Assembly: GCF_019145375.1 (NCBI RefSeq)
Contig: NZ_JAHSTX010000001.1
Coordinates: 1,711,001-1,775,000 of the forward strand
Origin: Pseudomonas triticicola
GTDB lineage: Bacteria > Pseudomonadota > Gammaproteobacteria > Pseudomonadales > Pseudomonadaceae
DNA length: 64,000 nt
Direction: 5' to 3'
This document shows, piece after piece, positions 43,413 through 51,477 of the stretch. Position 1 is the first letter of the stretch; the number at the start of each line of letters is the position of its first letter. The notes under the pieces are model-generated. The model was given only the letters and a program-made list of their open reading frames with translations. It searched no databases and was not told the origin of the DNA. Position numbers and translations under genes: made by a program.

Positions 43413-44444
43413 TTACTGAATGTTGGCGGACGCTTTGCGGACCTGTTCGACGACCGATTGCGGCAACGGGATGTAACCCATCGAATCGGCAATCTTCTGC
43501 CCCTCGGTCAGGCTGTATTCGACCATTTCACGCATGGCCTTGGCCTTGGCCGGGTTGCCATTGTCCTTGCGGAAAATCATCCAGGTATAAGAGGTGATCG
43601 GATAGGACTTGGCACCGTCCGGATCAGGCAGCCAGGCCACCAGGTTTTCCGGCATCTTCACCGCCGCCAGGGCCTCGGCACCGCTTTCGGCGTTTGGCAC
43701 GACGTAATTGCCAGCCTTGTTCTGCAACTGCGCAAAGTCGACCTTGGCCAGCTTGGCGAAGCCATATTCGATGTAACCAATCGCACCAGGGGTCTGGCGT
43801 ACGGTAGCGGTTACGCCATCGTTTTTCGGCGATTTGATGAACTTGTCACTGGCCGGCCAGTTGACGGTGTTGCCCTCACCCAACGCCTGCTTGAACTCGG
43901 CGTTGACGGTTGCCAGGTGCTTAGTGAATACCGCGGTCGTACCGCTGGAATCTGCACGCACGACAACGGTGATCGGCGTATCGGAGAGTTTCAGGTCCGG
44001 GTTGGCTGCGACGATCTGCGGATCGTTCCAGCGCGTGATCTTGCCCAGGAAAATGTTGGAATAGACGTCGCGTGGCAGCTTCAGGCCCTTGGGATTGCCC
44101 GGCAGGTTATAGGCAAGCACGATTTCCCCGGCGGTCATTGGCAGCAACTGCACGCCTTCGGCGACCTTGGCGATATCTTCGTCTTTCATTGCCGAGTCAC
44201 TGGCAGCGAAATCCACGGTTTTGTTCAAGAAGTCCTGTACGCCCGCGCCACTGCCCTTGGATTGGTAATCGACAGTGACGCCATCGGATTTCTTGCTGAA
44301 ATCCTTGAACCAGGTCAGATAGATCGGCGCCGGGAAACTTGCTCCGGACCCCGTCAGGCGAACATTTTCTGCTGCAAAGGAGGCCGAGGTGGCACAAAGA
44401 GATACCGCAATGGCGAGCGCAGCAGACTTCATCAAACTTTTCAT
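43413..44444 (-). CDS. pstS: phosphate ABC transporter substrate-binding protein PstS
   Basis: The start is ATG 44444, preceded by AGGTG; the frame open to 44504 covers the promoter. The 343-residue protein has a signal peptide (MKSLMKSAALAIAVSLCATS...FAAENV). It has the PstS phosphate-binding signatures LTGSGASFPAPIYLTWFKDF, SKGSGAG and RADSSGTTAVFTKHL. It binds phosphate in the periplasm. A PHO-box candidate lies about 50 bases upstream. Confidence 0.95.
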   Translation of the reverse strand: MKSLMKSAALAIAVSLCATSASFAAENVRLTGSGASFPAPIYLTWFKDFSKKSDGVTVDYQSKGSGAGVQDFLNKTVDFAASDSAMKDEDIAKVAEGVQLLPMTAGEIVLAYNLPGNPKGLKLPRDVYSNIFLGKITRWNDPQIVAANPDLKLSDTPITVVVRADSSGTTAVFTKHLATVNAEFKQALGEGNTVNWPASDKFIKSPKNDGVTATVRQTPGAIGYIEYGFAKLAKVDFAQLQNKAGNYVVPNAESGAEALAAVKMPENLVAWLPDPDGAKSYPITSYTWMIFRKDNGNPAKAKAMREMVEYSLTEGQKIADSMGYIPLPQSVVEQVRKASANIQ

Positions 44445-44491
44445 TAAATGACACCTAGTGATTACGGGCTCCCGAACTCTGCAGCAGTTTT

Positions 44492-44509
44492 GTGACGATT
44501 TCATGAAAG
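44492..44509 (-). promoter_or_regulatory. PHO-box candidate upstream of pstS
   Basis: On the minus strand the site reads CTTTCAT-GAAA-TCGTCAC, matching CTGTCAT-N4-CTGTCAT at 10 of 14 half-site positions with the right 11-base spacing. It lies 48-65 bases upstream of the pstS start. The rest of 44445-44757 holds no gene. Confidence 0.55.
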
Positions 44510-44757
44510 CAAAGTGGCAACCGTTACCCTCATGGTCCGCAGCAGCGCCTATGGACGTAATCGGCTTCCGGGTTTCAAAAAATCGAATCTTCTCGTGCCG
44601 GGCTTGTCACTACCCCCTGATCCCGAGCAGTCGCGTGCCAGGTTCACATTGCAAAAACGCTACTTTTCCCCAGCCTTTATGGCCGTCAACCGGAAATGGC
44701 GTTAGCATTTCACTCATTCGGCTGAACAAGCCTGTTTATCCAGATCAGGGTCGCATT

Positions 44758-46197
44758 GTGGAAAAGCTAAAACGCCTTCAAAGCGGGATCGAAGGGCTCG
44801 ACGCGCTGCTTCAGGGGGGCTTTGTCGCCGGCGCTTCATACATCATTCAAGGGCGCCCGGGCTCCGGCAAGACCATCCTTGCCAACCAGCTAGGGTTTCA
44901 CCATGCCCGCAACGGCGGCCGTGTGCTGGTCGCCACGTTGCTGGCCGAGTCGCACGACCGGTTGTTCCAGTTTCTGTCGACCATGAGTTTTTTCGACGCC
45001 TCGCGAGTCGGCGCCGAAATTCAGTTTGTCAGCGCATTCGATACGCTGGAAAACGAGGGCCTCGATGAAGTCGTGAAGCTGCTGCGACGCGAAATCACTC
45101 GGCAGAAGGCGACCGTCATGGTCGTCGACGGCCTGCTCAATGCACGCTCCAAAGCCGACTCGCCGATCGACACGAAAAAATTCATCTCTGAACTGCAAGG
45201 CCATGCCGCATTTGCCGGTTGCACCGTGCTGTTCCTGACCAGCTCGCGCCTGGACGACGGCAGCCCCGAGCATACGATGGTCGACGGCGTCATCGAAATG
45301 GGTGAAGAGCTGTTCGGTACCCGTTCGGTACGGCGCATTCATTTGCGCAAGACTCGCGGCAGCGGCGCGTTGACCGGTCTTCACGAATGCGAAATCACCG
45401 ATAACGGCCTGGTCGTCTACCCGCGCCTCGAAAGTCTCTACAAGCGCCCTTCCGCCCCTGACAGCGCGGACATGACTCGCATTCCAAGCGGCATTGCGTC
45501 GCTCGACAAGATCTTCGGTGGCGGCTTGCACAGCTCCAGCGTCACGCTGGTCATGGGTCCTTCCGGCATCGGCAAAACCACGCTGGGCCTGAAGTTTCTC
45601 GCGCAATCTACGGCCGAAACGCCTGGCCTGCATTTCGGTTTCTATGAAAGCCCGCAGCGCCTGCGCCTGAAAGGCCGTTCGCTGGGCATTGATATCGAAC
45701 ACATGGAACACAGCGGCGCATTGAGCATTGCCTGGCAGCCAACAACGGAGGGTTTGCTCGATGGCCTCGGCGCACGCCTGCTGAGCCTGGTCGATGAGAG
45801 AGGCATCAAGCGCCTGTTCATCGATAGCCTGAGCGGCATGACACGGGTGTCAACCACACCGGAACGCATCACCGACTTTTTCAGTGCACTGATGAACGAA
45901 CTGCGGTCCAGAGGCGTGACGGTCTTTGCCTCCTGGGAAATGCGCGATTTGTTCGGCTCCGAGGTCAGCGCACCGAACTCTGACCTGTCCAGTATTGTCG
46001 ACAACCTGATCCTCATGCGGTTCTTTGAAAATCACGCTGAACTTCGCAGGACGCTTTCCATTCTTAAGGTACGCGATAGCTCCTACAACCCGTCGCGGTT
46101 CGAGGTGGTTATCCGTGATCAAGATGTGTTCCTGGAAAAGGCTTTGAAAAATGAACCTTCAGTCACAGCTGAGTCATTGCCTGGTTCAATTTCGTAA
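44758..46197 (+). CDS. KaiC-type double-domain ATPase
   Basis: The start is most likely GTG 44758 (MEKLKRLQSGIEGLDALL); the open frame back to 44458 crosses the pstS promoter. The 479-residue protein has two RecA/KaiC domains. The first has Walker A GRPGSGKT (32-39); the second starts with IPSGIASLDKIFGGGLHSSS and has GPSGIGKTT near 266. KaiC homologues without KaiA/KaiB occur in many non-cyanobacteria and appear to act in stress or signalling. A single-domain response regulator follows 23 bases later. No KaiB is nearby. Confidence 0.87.
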   Translation: MEKLKRLQSGIEGLDALLQGGFVAGASYIIQGRPGSGKTILANQLGFHHARNGGRVLVATLLAESHDRLFQFLSTMSFFDASRVGAEIQFVSAFDTLENEGLDEVVKLLRREITRQKATVMVVDGLLNARSKADSPIDTKKFISELQGHAAFAGCTVLFLTSSRLDDGSPEHTMVDGVIEMGEELFGTRSVRRIHLRKTRGSGALTGLHECEITDNGLVVYPRLESLYKRPSAPDSADMTRIPSGIASLDKIFGGGLHSSSVTLVMGPSGIGKTTLGLKFLAQSTAETPGLHFGFYESPQRLRLKGRSLGIDIEHMEHSGALSIAWQPTTEGLLDGLGARLLSLVDERGIKRLFIDSLSGMTRVSTTPERITDFFSALMNELRSRGVTVFASWEMRDLFGSEVSAPNSDLSSIVDNLILMRFFENHAELRRTLSILKVRDSSYNPSRFEVVIRDQDVFLEKALKNEPSVTAESLPGSIS

Positions 46198-46220
46198 GTC
46201 TGCAAGCGGGTTGAAATAAC

Positions 46221-46580
46221 ATGACCACCATCCTGGTAGTCGACGACGAGTATCTGATTGCTGACATTCTTGGCTTTGCGCTTGAGGATGAGGGCTTCAT
46301 GACTGTGACCGCGAGCAACGGCAAGAAAGCGCTCGAAGTGCTGGAAAGAGAACGTCCGGCGCTGGTTATTACCGACTTCATGATGCCAGTCATGGACGGC
46401 CTCGAATTCGCCGAAGCCGTGCGTGCCCAGCCGTCCGTCAAACACTTGCCGATCATTCTCATGAGTGGCGCGCAAGCGCACATCGGCATGCAGCGTTCGG
46501 ATCTGTTTGATGTGGTGGTGCCCAAGCCGTTTGATATTGCGGTGATTGTGGCTGAGGTAAAGAGGCTGTTGGGCTCATAG
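46221..46580 (+). CDS. single-domain response regulator (CheY-like)
   Basis: The 119-residue receiver has the acidic pair DD at residues 8-9, phospho-acceptor D52 in VITDFMMPVMDG, Ser/Thr in ILMSG and Lys in VPKPFD. No output domain exists. It is co-oriented with and close to the KaiC-like gene, so it probably signals to or from it. It converges with the adhesin gene and overlaps its end by six bases. Confidence 0.92.
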   Translation: MTTILVVDDEYLIADILGFALEDEGFMTVTASNGKKALEVLERERPALVITDFMMPVMDGLEFAEAVRAQPSVKHLPIILMSGAQAHIGMQRSDLFDVVVPKPFDIAVIVAEVKRLLGS

Positions 46581-47531
46581 ATACTCGACGACAAAGGCAA
46601 TTTCGGCATTGGCATCGCCCGCTCGCATTTGCGCATTGGAAGGCTCGATGCGCACGAAGCGGGCTTGCAAGGAAACGGATGCATTACCGCCGCTCGATGT
46701 TGGCGCTTTCATTATGTAATTCTGGTTCAGCTTGAGTATCGTCCTGTCACTGAAGCGCATTTGCAATGCCAGCCCTTTGGCAGTGGAATTACTGTTGAGG
46801 TGTACCACGCCGGTATCAGCGCTCCATGCAGGGCTGCCCGCAGTGGGCGAAAAGGAGTACCTGAAGTTATTGATTCCGGGAGGACAGTTTTTCATATCAA
46901 GAAAGAAGTATTTCTCCTTCGCATAATCACCGTTCTGCAAAAAATCGCTCATGGTGTAGCTGCCCATATCCACTTTCACATCAGGTGTTTCACAAGACTG
47001 CGAGACGATCCGCGTGCCATTTGTATTCATTGCCAGAGGCTCGATCTCTGCAGCGACGAAGGTCCCAAGTTGGCCTGAGGGTATCGTCGCACTGCCGGAA
47101 ATAGTTCCCGTCTTTACAAAACGCAAGATGTGCTCAGAACCATTCCAACCCCAACCGCCAGCAGTGTCGGTAGTTCCTGGAAAGCCTTTCCACGCTTTCC
47201 CCGATGGCGGTCGGACCCATTGCCAGCCGATTCCGGTATTTCCGATAGGAAAAATCTCCGCGCCCGGCTGAGTAACGCCGACAGTATTGCGTACACCTTC
47301 GTTGTGTACCGCAGAGCACCTGAATGAGCTGGGTATGGCGCCCAGGGTCACGATCGGGCTTTCATAGATAACCGTGCCGTTGGGCGTGTCACGAGGCACC
47401 GAGATCGTGGCTGGAAGAACCACCCTGACACTGCCCTTGGAATGGTCGGGATAAAATTCGCAAACTGCAGCCATTGCGTTAAATGGCAGTAAATACAAAA
47501 AACCGACAATTAAAACATGGGAAAACTTCAT
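46575..47531 (-). CDS. fimbrial tip-adhesin-like protein
   Basis: The start is ATG 47531 with a GAGAG site; the frame open to 47681 is unsupported. The 318-residue protein has a signal peptide (MKFSHVLIVGFLYLLPFNAM...), an N-terminal domain of about 150 residues with Gly/Trp-rich stretches, and a C-terminal pilin domain (ALQMRFSDRTILKLNQNYIM ... VSLQARFVRIEPSNAQMRAG ... EIAFVVEYL). This two-domain layout is that of chaperone-usher tip adhesins. It lies 10 kb from the pilin-chaperone-usher genes. Confidence 0.82.
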   Translation of the reverse strand: MKFSHVLIVGFLYLLPFNAMAAVCEFYPDHSKGSVRVVLPATISVPRDTPNGTVIYESPIVTLGAIPSSFRCSAVHNEGVRNTVGVTQPGAEIFPIGNTGIGWQWVRPPSGKAWKGFPGTTDTAGGWGWNGSEHILRFVKTGTISGSATIPSGQLGTFVAAEIEPLAMNTNGTRIVSQSCETPDVKVDMGSYTMSDFLQNGDYAKEKYFFLDMKNCPPGINNFRYSFSPTAGSPAWSADTGVVHLNSNSTAKGLALQMRFSDRTILKLNQNYIMKAPTSSGGNASVSLQARFVRIEPSNAQMRAGDANAEIAFVVEYL

Positions 47532-47674
47532 AGCAATCTCTCTGAACTCGCCGTGTTTGCAAACATTTGAATGGCGGACGATTGCGTGAACTATCAGCAG
47601 TAAACGCCACCAAAGCGGCAGCAGACGATAATGAAAAAAAGGAGCTTGAGCAAAAAGTTTATTTATTCGCAAAC

Positions 47675-47687
47675 AAGACAATTCTCA
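47675..47687 (-). promoter_or_regulatory. operator-like half-palindrome
   Basis: Minus strand TGAGAATTGTCTT, sharing the 12-mer TGAGAATTGTCT with sites at 50920 and 57361. It lies 145 bases upstream of the adhesin gene, inside the 330-base gap 47532-47861. Confidence 0.5.
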
Positions 47688-47788
47688 TGGACCCACAAGA
47701 AACTTTAGATAGTCGGTTTAAACAAGAAGCCTTCTGCGAATTCGTTAACAAATGTTAGCCGTTATCGACATACGCAAATAGAGCACAA

Positions 47789-47806
47789 TTTAAGACTCGT
47801 CTTAAA
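47789..47806. promoter_or_regulatory. operator-like palindrome
   Basis: TTTAAGAC-TC-GTCTTAAA, a perfect 8-bp palindrome with a two-base spacer, 55 bases upstream of the coiled-coil membrane protein gene. It has the same spacing as the sites at 50754 and 57360. Confidence 0.6.
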
Positions 47807-47861
47807 GGCCCAGCGAATCGAGGTTATTACACTGTCTACTCTTGATAGGAGAAACGATTCC

Positions 47862-48446
47862 GTGAGAGCCCTCGATACCCTCAATAGCTCAAAACCCCAG
47901 AGCAACGCCGCCATCTACTGCCTGACCATTCTTGCGCTGGCACTGATCGCCATGACTGTGGTCGCCGGCTACCAACTCAATGAACTGTTTCCACTGAAGG
48001 CTGTGGTGCAACAACAGGAGGTCCAACTCACCCAGCGCGCCGATGCAATCCAGTCGATGAGCGCAGAACTGAAGCGCCTGGCGGAACAGAAACAGGTTTT
48101 GGAAGCCGACCTGCTTAGCGCAAAGGAACAGGCGAAGGCCGCTGAGCACGCAAAAACCGAACTCGAAAACAATCGACAGGCAGCCCTGACCAGCGCGGCG
48201 TTAGAGGATGAAGATTCACTGTGCGCGATCATCGAGCAAAACATCCGACTTGTTGCGGACCAACTCAATCGCGACGATTTCTTCCGCCTGCGTGATGAGC
48301 GCGAAGCTGAAGCCGAAGCGGTACTTGAAAGCTATGAAAAACAACTCGCCAGCTGCATTGAGCAGTTGACAGCACAAACCGCATCGCCAGCACAAACTGA
48401 CTCTGCACCCCATGCGCAAGACTTTGCTGCGCCGATCGAGCGCTGA
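47862..48446 (+). CDS. single-pass membrane protein with coiled coil
   Basis: GTG 47862 has AGGAG upstream. The 194-residue protein has one membrane helix (about residues 19-37: YCLTILALALIAMTVVAGY), then a long coiled coil (about 45-110) and an acidic C-terminal half with two cysteines. The family is unknown. It has its own palindromic operator-like site and its own terminator. It sits between the adhesin and chemoreceptor genes. Confidence 0.72.
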   Translation: MRALDTLNSSKPQSNAAIYCLTILALALIAMTVVAGYQLNELFPLKAVVQQQEVQLTQRADAIQSMSAELKRLAEQKQVLEADLLSAKEQAKAAEHAKTELENNRQAALTSAALEDEDSLCAIIEQNIRLVADQLNRDDFFRLRDEREAEAEAVLESYEKQLASCIEQLTAQTASPAQTDSAPHAQDFAAPIER

Positions 48447-48450
48447 TCAA

Positions 48451-48473
48451 AAAGCCCTGGTAGCCAGGGCTTT
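48451..48473. terminator. terminator between coiled-coil and chemoreceptor genes
   Basis: AAAGCCCTGG-TAG-CCAGGGCTTT, followed on the plus strand by ACGTTT and on the minus strand by TTGATCAG. It can serve both convergent genes. Confidence 0.85.
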
Positions 48474-48484
48474 ACGTTTACTGA

Positions 48485-50113
48485 TTAAAGTTTGAATTCC
48501 TTGGTCAGTTTGTTCAGCGACGCGGCCAATTGCGACAGCTCCGCCGATGCGACTGCGGTCTGTTTCGATCCCTCAGCGGTTTCACACGAAAGGTCGCGAA
48601 TGCTGATCAGGCTGCGATCCACTTCACGCGCAACCTGAGCCTGCTCTTCTGCAGCGGTTGCCATCAGCAGGTTTCGCTCGTTGATGAGATTCAGCGAGCC
48701 AGTGATGTCGGTCAGCACTTCGCCGGCGATATTGGCCATTTCGAGCGTTCTCTCGGCCTGAGCGCGGGTGTGGCTCATGGAGGAAACTGCGCGGCTGGTG
48801 CCCGACTGAATGGAGCTGACCATGGACTCGATGTCCTCGGTCGACTTCTGAGTACGCTGCGCCAGCCCTCTCACCTCATCGGCAACCACGGCAAAACCGC
48901 GACCCGCCTCCCCCGCCCGTGCTGCTTCGATCGCTGCGTTCAAGGCAAGCAGATTGGTTTGTTCGGCAACCTCTCGGATAACGTCCAGCACGCTGCTGAT
49001 ATCGCTCGCCATGGTCGATAGCGCCTGCACCTCAGCCGAGGTGCTGTGCACGCTGGACACCATCAGGTTGATTGCGGCGACCGTGTCGCTGACCTGACTT
49101 CGACCGGCAATGGCTGCCGCACTTGATTCCGACGTCAGCTGCGAGGTCGATGCGGCGTTGTCTGCAACCTGCTCCACCGCTGCACTCATTTCAGTGACGG
49201 CGGTGGCGGCCATTTCGATTTCATGGCTCTGACGCTGAGTGATACGCGAGATATCTTCAGTGACGCCGTGCATGACCTCCGAGGTCTCGGCCAACTGCGT
49301 GGACGAATCACGGATCATGATCAAGGCATCTCGCAGACTGGTTTGCATCGCCGCCAATGACGACAGCATTTGCGCCGCCTCATCGGAGCCATCCAGCGCA
49401 ATGGTTTCGCTCAGATCATTGGCGGCGATGCATTCCGCCACCCTTAGCGAGCCTGCAATGGGTACCGTCAGGCTGCGGGTATACAACACGGCCAGGGCCA
49501 ACGAAGCACCGATCGCGATGAGAATGAACACACTGACGATCAACAGCGTGTGCTCATAGACATTGTCGGCCTGCTTGCCCGCCTCATAAGCTTCTATCTC
49601 GTTGAGAGCAATCAACTTCTTGAGCGCGACCTGTACGCCATCCGACGCCGCACGCATCTGATTCCTGGACAGCGCAATGGCCGCTTCAAGCTGCCCGTTC
49701 GCCACTGTTTCAAGGTATTGATCTTGCGCCTGATCGTTGACCTTCTGTGCTTTGGCAAACTCCTCGAACGCCTCGCGCCCGGCGTCAGTCGCCAGCAGGT
49801 CAATGAGCGCACGCTGATGATTTTTGATCATCTGACGCGACTGCTGGATGTCAATCAGGGCCTGCGCTTTGCGCTCACTCGTTTCAATGGGATTGCGCAA
49901 GCGAGCGTTGTTGCCCTTGATTTCGACGAACTCTCGATCGAGTTGGCCGAGCAGCTTGATACTCGGCACGATCGTCGTCTCGACGTACGTTTCTGCCTTG
50001 TTGAGCAAGTCGACTTGCTGCAGAGCGATCAATCCGATCGCGATAATCATGAGACAGAACAAGCCGAAACACAGCGCCGAACGCGGCGCGAGATTGAGTT
50101 TACGAAGCAGCAT
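48485..50113 (-). CDS. methyl-accepting chemotaxis protein
   Basis: The 542-residue protein has two membrane helices (about 13-33 and 190-210), a periplasmic four-helix-bundle type sensor domain, HAMP, and the hairpin tip [20 protein letters not shown] followed by [15 protein letters not shown]. It signals to CheA. No C-terminal CheR-binding pentapeptide is visible. It lies within the fimbrial/Roc locus, but its ligand cannot be predicted. Confidence 0.93.
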   Translation of the reverse strand: MLLRKLNLAPRSALCFGLFCLMIIAIGLIALQQVDLLNKAETYVETTIVPSIKLLGQLDREFVEIKGNNARLRNPIETSERKAQALIDIQQSRQMIKNHQRALIDLLATDAGREAFEEFAKAQKVNDQAQDQYLETVANGQLEAAIALSRNQMRAASDGVQVALKKLIALNEIEAYEAGKQADNVYEHTLLIVSVFILIAIGASLALAVLYTRSLTVPIAGSLRVAECIAANDLSETIALDGSDEAAQMLSSLAAMQTSLRDALIMIRDSSTQLAETSEVMHGVTEDISRITQRQSHEIEMAATAVTEMSAAVEQVADNAASTSQLTSESSAAAIAGRSQVSDTVAAINLMVSSVHSTSAEVQALSTMASDISSVLDVIREVAEQTNLLALNAAIEAARAGEAGRGFAVVADEVRGLAQRTQKSTEDIESMVSSIQSGTSRAVSSMSHTRAQAERTLEMANIAGEVLTDITGSLNLINERNLLMATAAEEQAQVAREVDRSLISIRDLSCETAEGSKQTAVASAELSQLAASLNKLTKEFKL

Positions 50114-50227
50114 GATGCCTTACCTTAGAGTGTATTCAAGACAATGGGGTAAACGAGTGGGCAGCAGAGCGGCGCTGCGGTATAGCGCCTCGGCGCATAC
50201 CTGGATCAACGCGGGAAGGTGCGGTAG

Positions 50228-50689
50228 CTAGCGGTTGGCGCACGGAGAGAGTGTGGAGTTGGTCGAGGCCGGCTCCGCAATTTCCTTGAGCGCCGGGTCG
50301 GCCAGCATCAGAAAATCTGCCAGTCGCGGCAGATTGATTTTCGAGACCAGGCGCATCCAGCGTTGCGGATGCGGGTTGAAGAAGGTCTTCGACCACTGGT
50401 GATCATCGTTGGGATTGAAAATCAGCAGATGACGAATCAGCGGGTTTTCCCCGAAAAAGTCGAGCGGATCCATCGCCATTTCGCTGAGCAAGTCAGCATT
50501 GACGACGACCAGGCTCAACCGTTGAGGGCAGTAATACGTCAGTATTTTCAGGTCACGATAAGTGCAAACGTTCAAGACGCTGAGACAGCCCAGCTTGTTG
50601 AACTGCTGTTCGATTGACTGACCTCTGCGCACATCGCTATCGGCGATCAGGATCCGCAAGGATCTACTGCGGTTATTTTCAAGAAACAT
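50228..50689 (-). CDS. receiver-like protein with altered phospho-site
   Basis: The 153-residue protein starts with a receiver-like strand (LRILIADSDVRRGQSIEQQF), with a helical pattern following. At the place of the phospho-acceptor the sequence is LVVVNADLL: Asn replaces Asp, with an Asp two residues later. A Lys (SKTFFNPHPQ) stands where the conserved Lys is expected. It is likely a pseudo-receiver that does not take phosphate in the normal way. The palindrome TGAGAC-TT-GTCTCA lies 65 bases upstream. Confidence 0.65.
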   Translation of the reverse strand: MFLENNRSRSLRILIADSDVRRGQSIEQQFNKLGCLSVLNVCTYRDLKILTYYCPQRLSLVVVNADLLSEMAMDPLDFFGENPLIRHLLIFNPNDDHQWSKTFFNPHPQRWMRLVSKINLPRLADFLMLADPALKEIAEPASTNSTLSPCANR

Positions 50690-50753
50690 CGGACACCTTT
50701 GGCAGCTCCATTCTTCCTTTCAAGAAAATAACCAAGGGCCAACCTGCCTGATA

Positions 50754-50767
50754 TGAGACTTGTCTCA
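50754..50767. promoter_or_regulatory. operator-like palindrome
   Basis: TGAGAC-TT-GTCTCA, a perfect palindrome with two-base spacer, 65 bases upstream of the pseudo-receiver gene. The 308-base gap 50690-50997 also holds the site at 50920-50933 and no gene. Confidence 0.6.
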
Positions 50768-50919
50768 AAAATGAACGCAGGGATAGCTGATAAAAAGCCA
50801 CACCTTGACGACAGCCCACGCGATCGGCGCATGGTCTGGCTCAGAAAGTGTTGAAGGAGGGATTTTGCAACGCAGGGGAGTCGCGACAAGCCAGAAGCGC
50901 GGGACGGTTCTGTGCGAAC

Positions 50920-50933
50920 CAGACAATTCTCAT
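50920..50933 (-). promoter_or_regulatory. operator-like half-palindrome
   Basis: Minus strand TGAGAATTGTCTGG, sharing TGAGAATTGTCT with the sites at 47675 and 57361. Confidence 0.45.
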
Positions 50934-50997
50934 TAGTGACGCCCCTTTTTGTCAGTAACCTTGAAACAAGGGGCGCAGATTCATTCTTTCCAAGCCA

Positions 50998-51375
50998 TCA
51001 AGGCAGCGTCATCGTCACGACGTAGTTACCGGTCGTTATCTGGTGGCCCTTGTTGTCCGTCAGCAGCAGACGCTGGTCGTAGTATTTTTCCTGTTCATGG
51101 GTATCGGCAATCATTTTCACGAACACCTGCTGGCGCGGCTGACCACGCCCTGCCGCACTGACGTTTTTTACCGTGAAAATCTGCCCGGTGCTTGCTTGCG
51201 GGCAGTCAAGCAGATCGACAGAAAAATGGCTGCTGCCACTCGCCATGCAACTCGTCTCGACAATCTGTCCGCTGAAGCGAATCACTCCGCTGACCGGCGC
51301 AGACTGGGCTGCGCTGACGGTGTCAAAACCGAGCAGGCAAAGGCAGGCAATCAATAAAGGACGTCGAATGATCAT
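50998..51375 (-). CDS. minor fimbrial subunit-like protein
   Basis: The 125-residue protein has a signal peptide (MIIRRPLLIACLCLLGFDTV...AAQ) and a pilin-type start VSGVIRFSGQIVETSCMASG, where the first of two cysteines forms the usual pilin disulfide (second in LLDCPQ). The end YVVTMTLP resembles a pilin F/G strand end. It is shorter than most pilins (150-200), so it may be a minor or terminating subunit. GGAG precedes the start. Confidence 0.75.
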   Translation of the reverse strand: MIIRRPLLIACLCLLGFDTVSAAQSAPVSGVIRFSGQIVETSCMASGSSHFSVDLLDCPQASTGQIFTVKNVSAAGRGQPRQQVFVKMIADTHEQEKYYDQRLLLTDNKGHQITTGNYVVTMTLP

Positions 51376-51477
51376 CGCGAAACTCCATGGTTATTAACCA
51401 AGGTATCGCCCGCTGCAAAATGATCTTTAACGTCAGCTTCAATGCAAGGCCAGTCGGATAGTCATGAGCCGATACGT

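Noticed and set aside
44458..44757. 100-residue N-terminal extension of the KaiC-like protein
   Set aside because: It crosses the pstS promoter and PHO-box candidate and has no domain character; GTG 44758 fits the KaiC start.
47567..47758. 63-codon open frame between the adhesin and coiled-coil genes
   Set aside because: It begins with TTG without a ribosome site, is A+T-rich, and one operator-like site lies inside it. It may be chance or a decayed gene.
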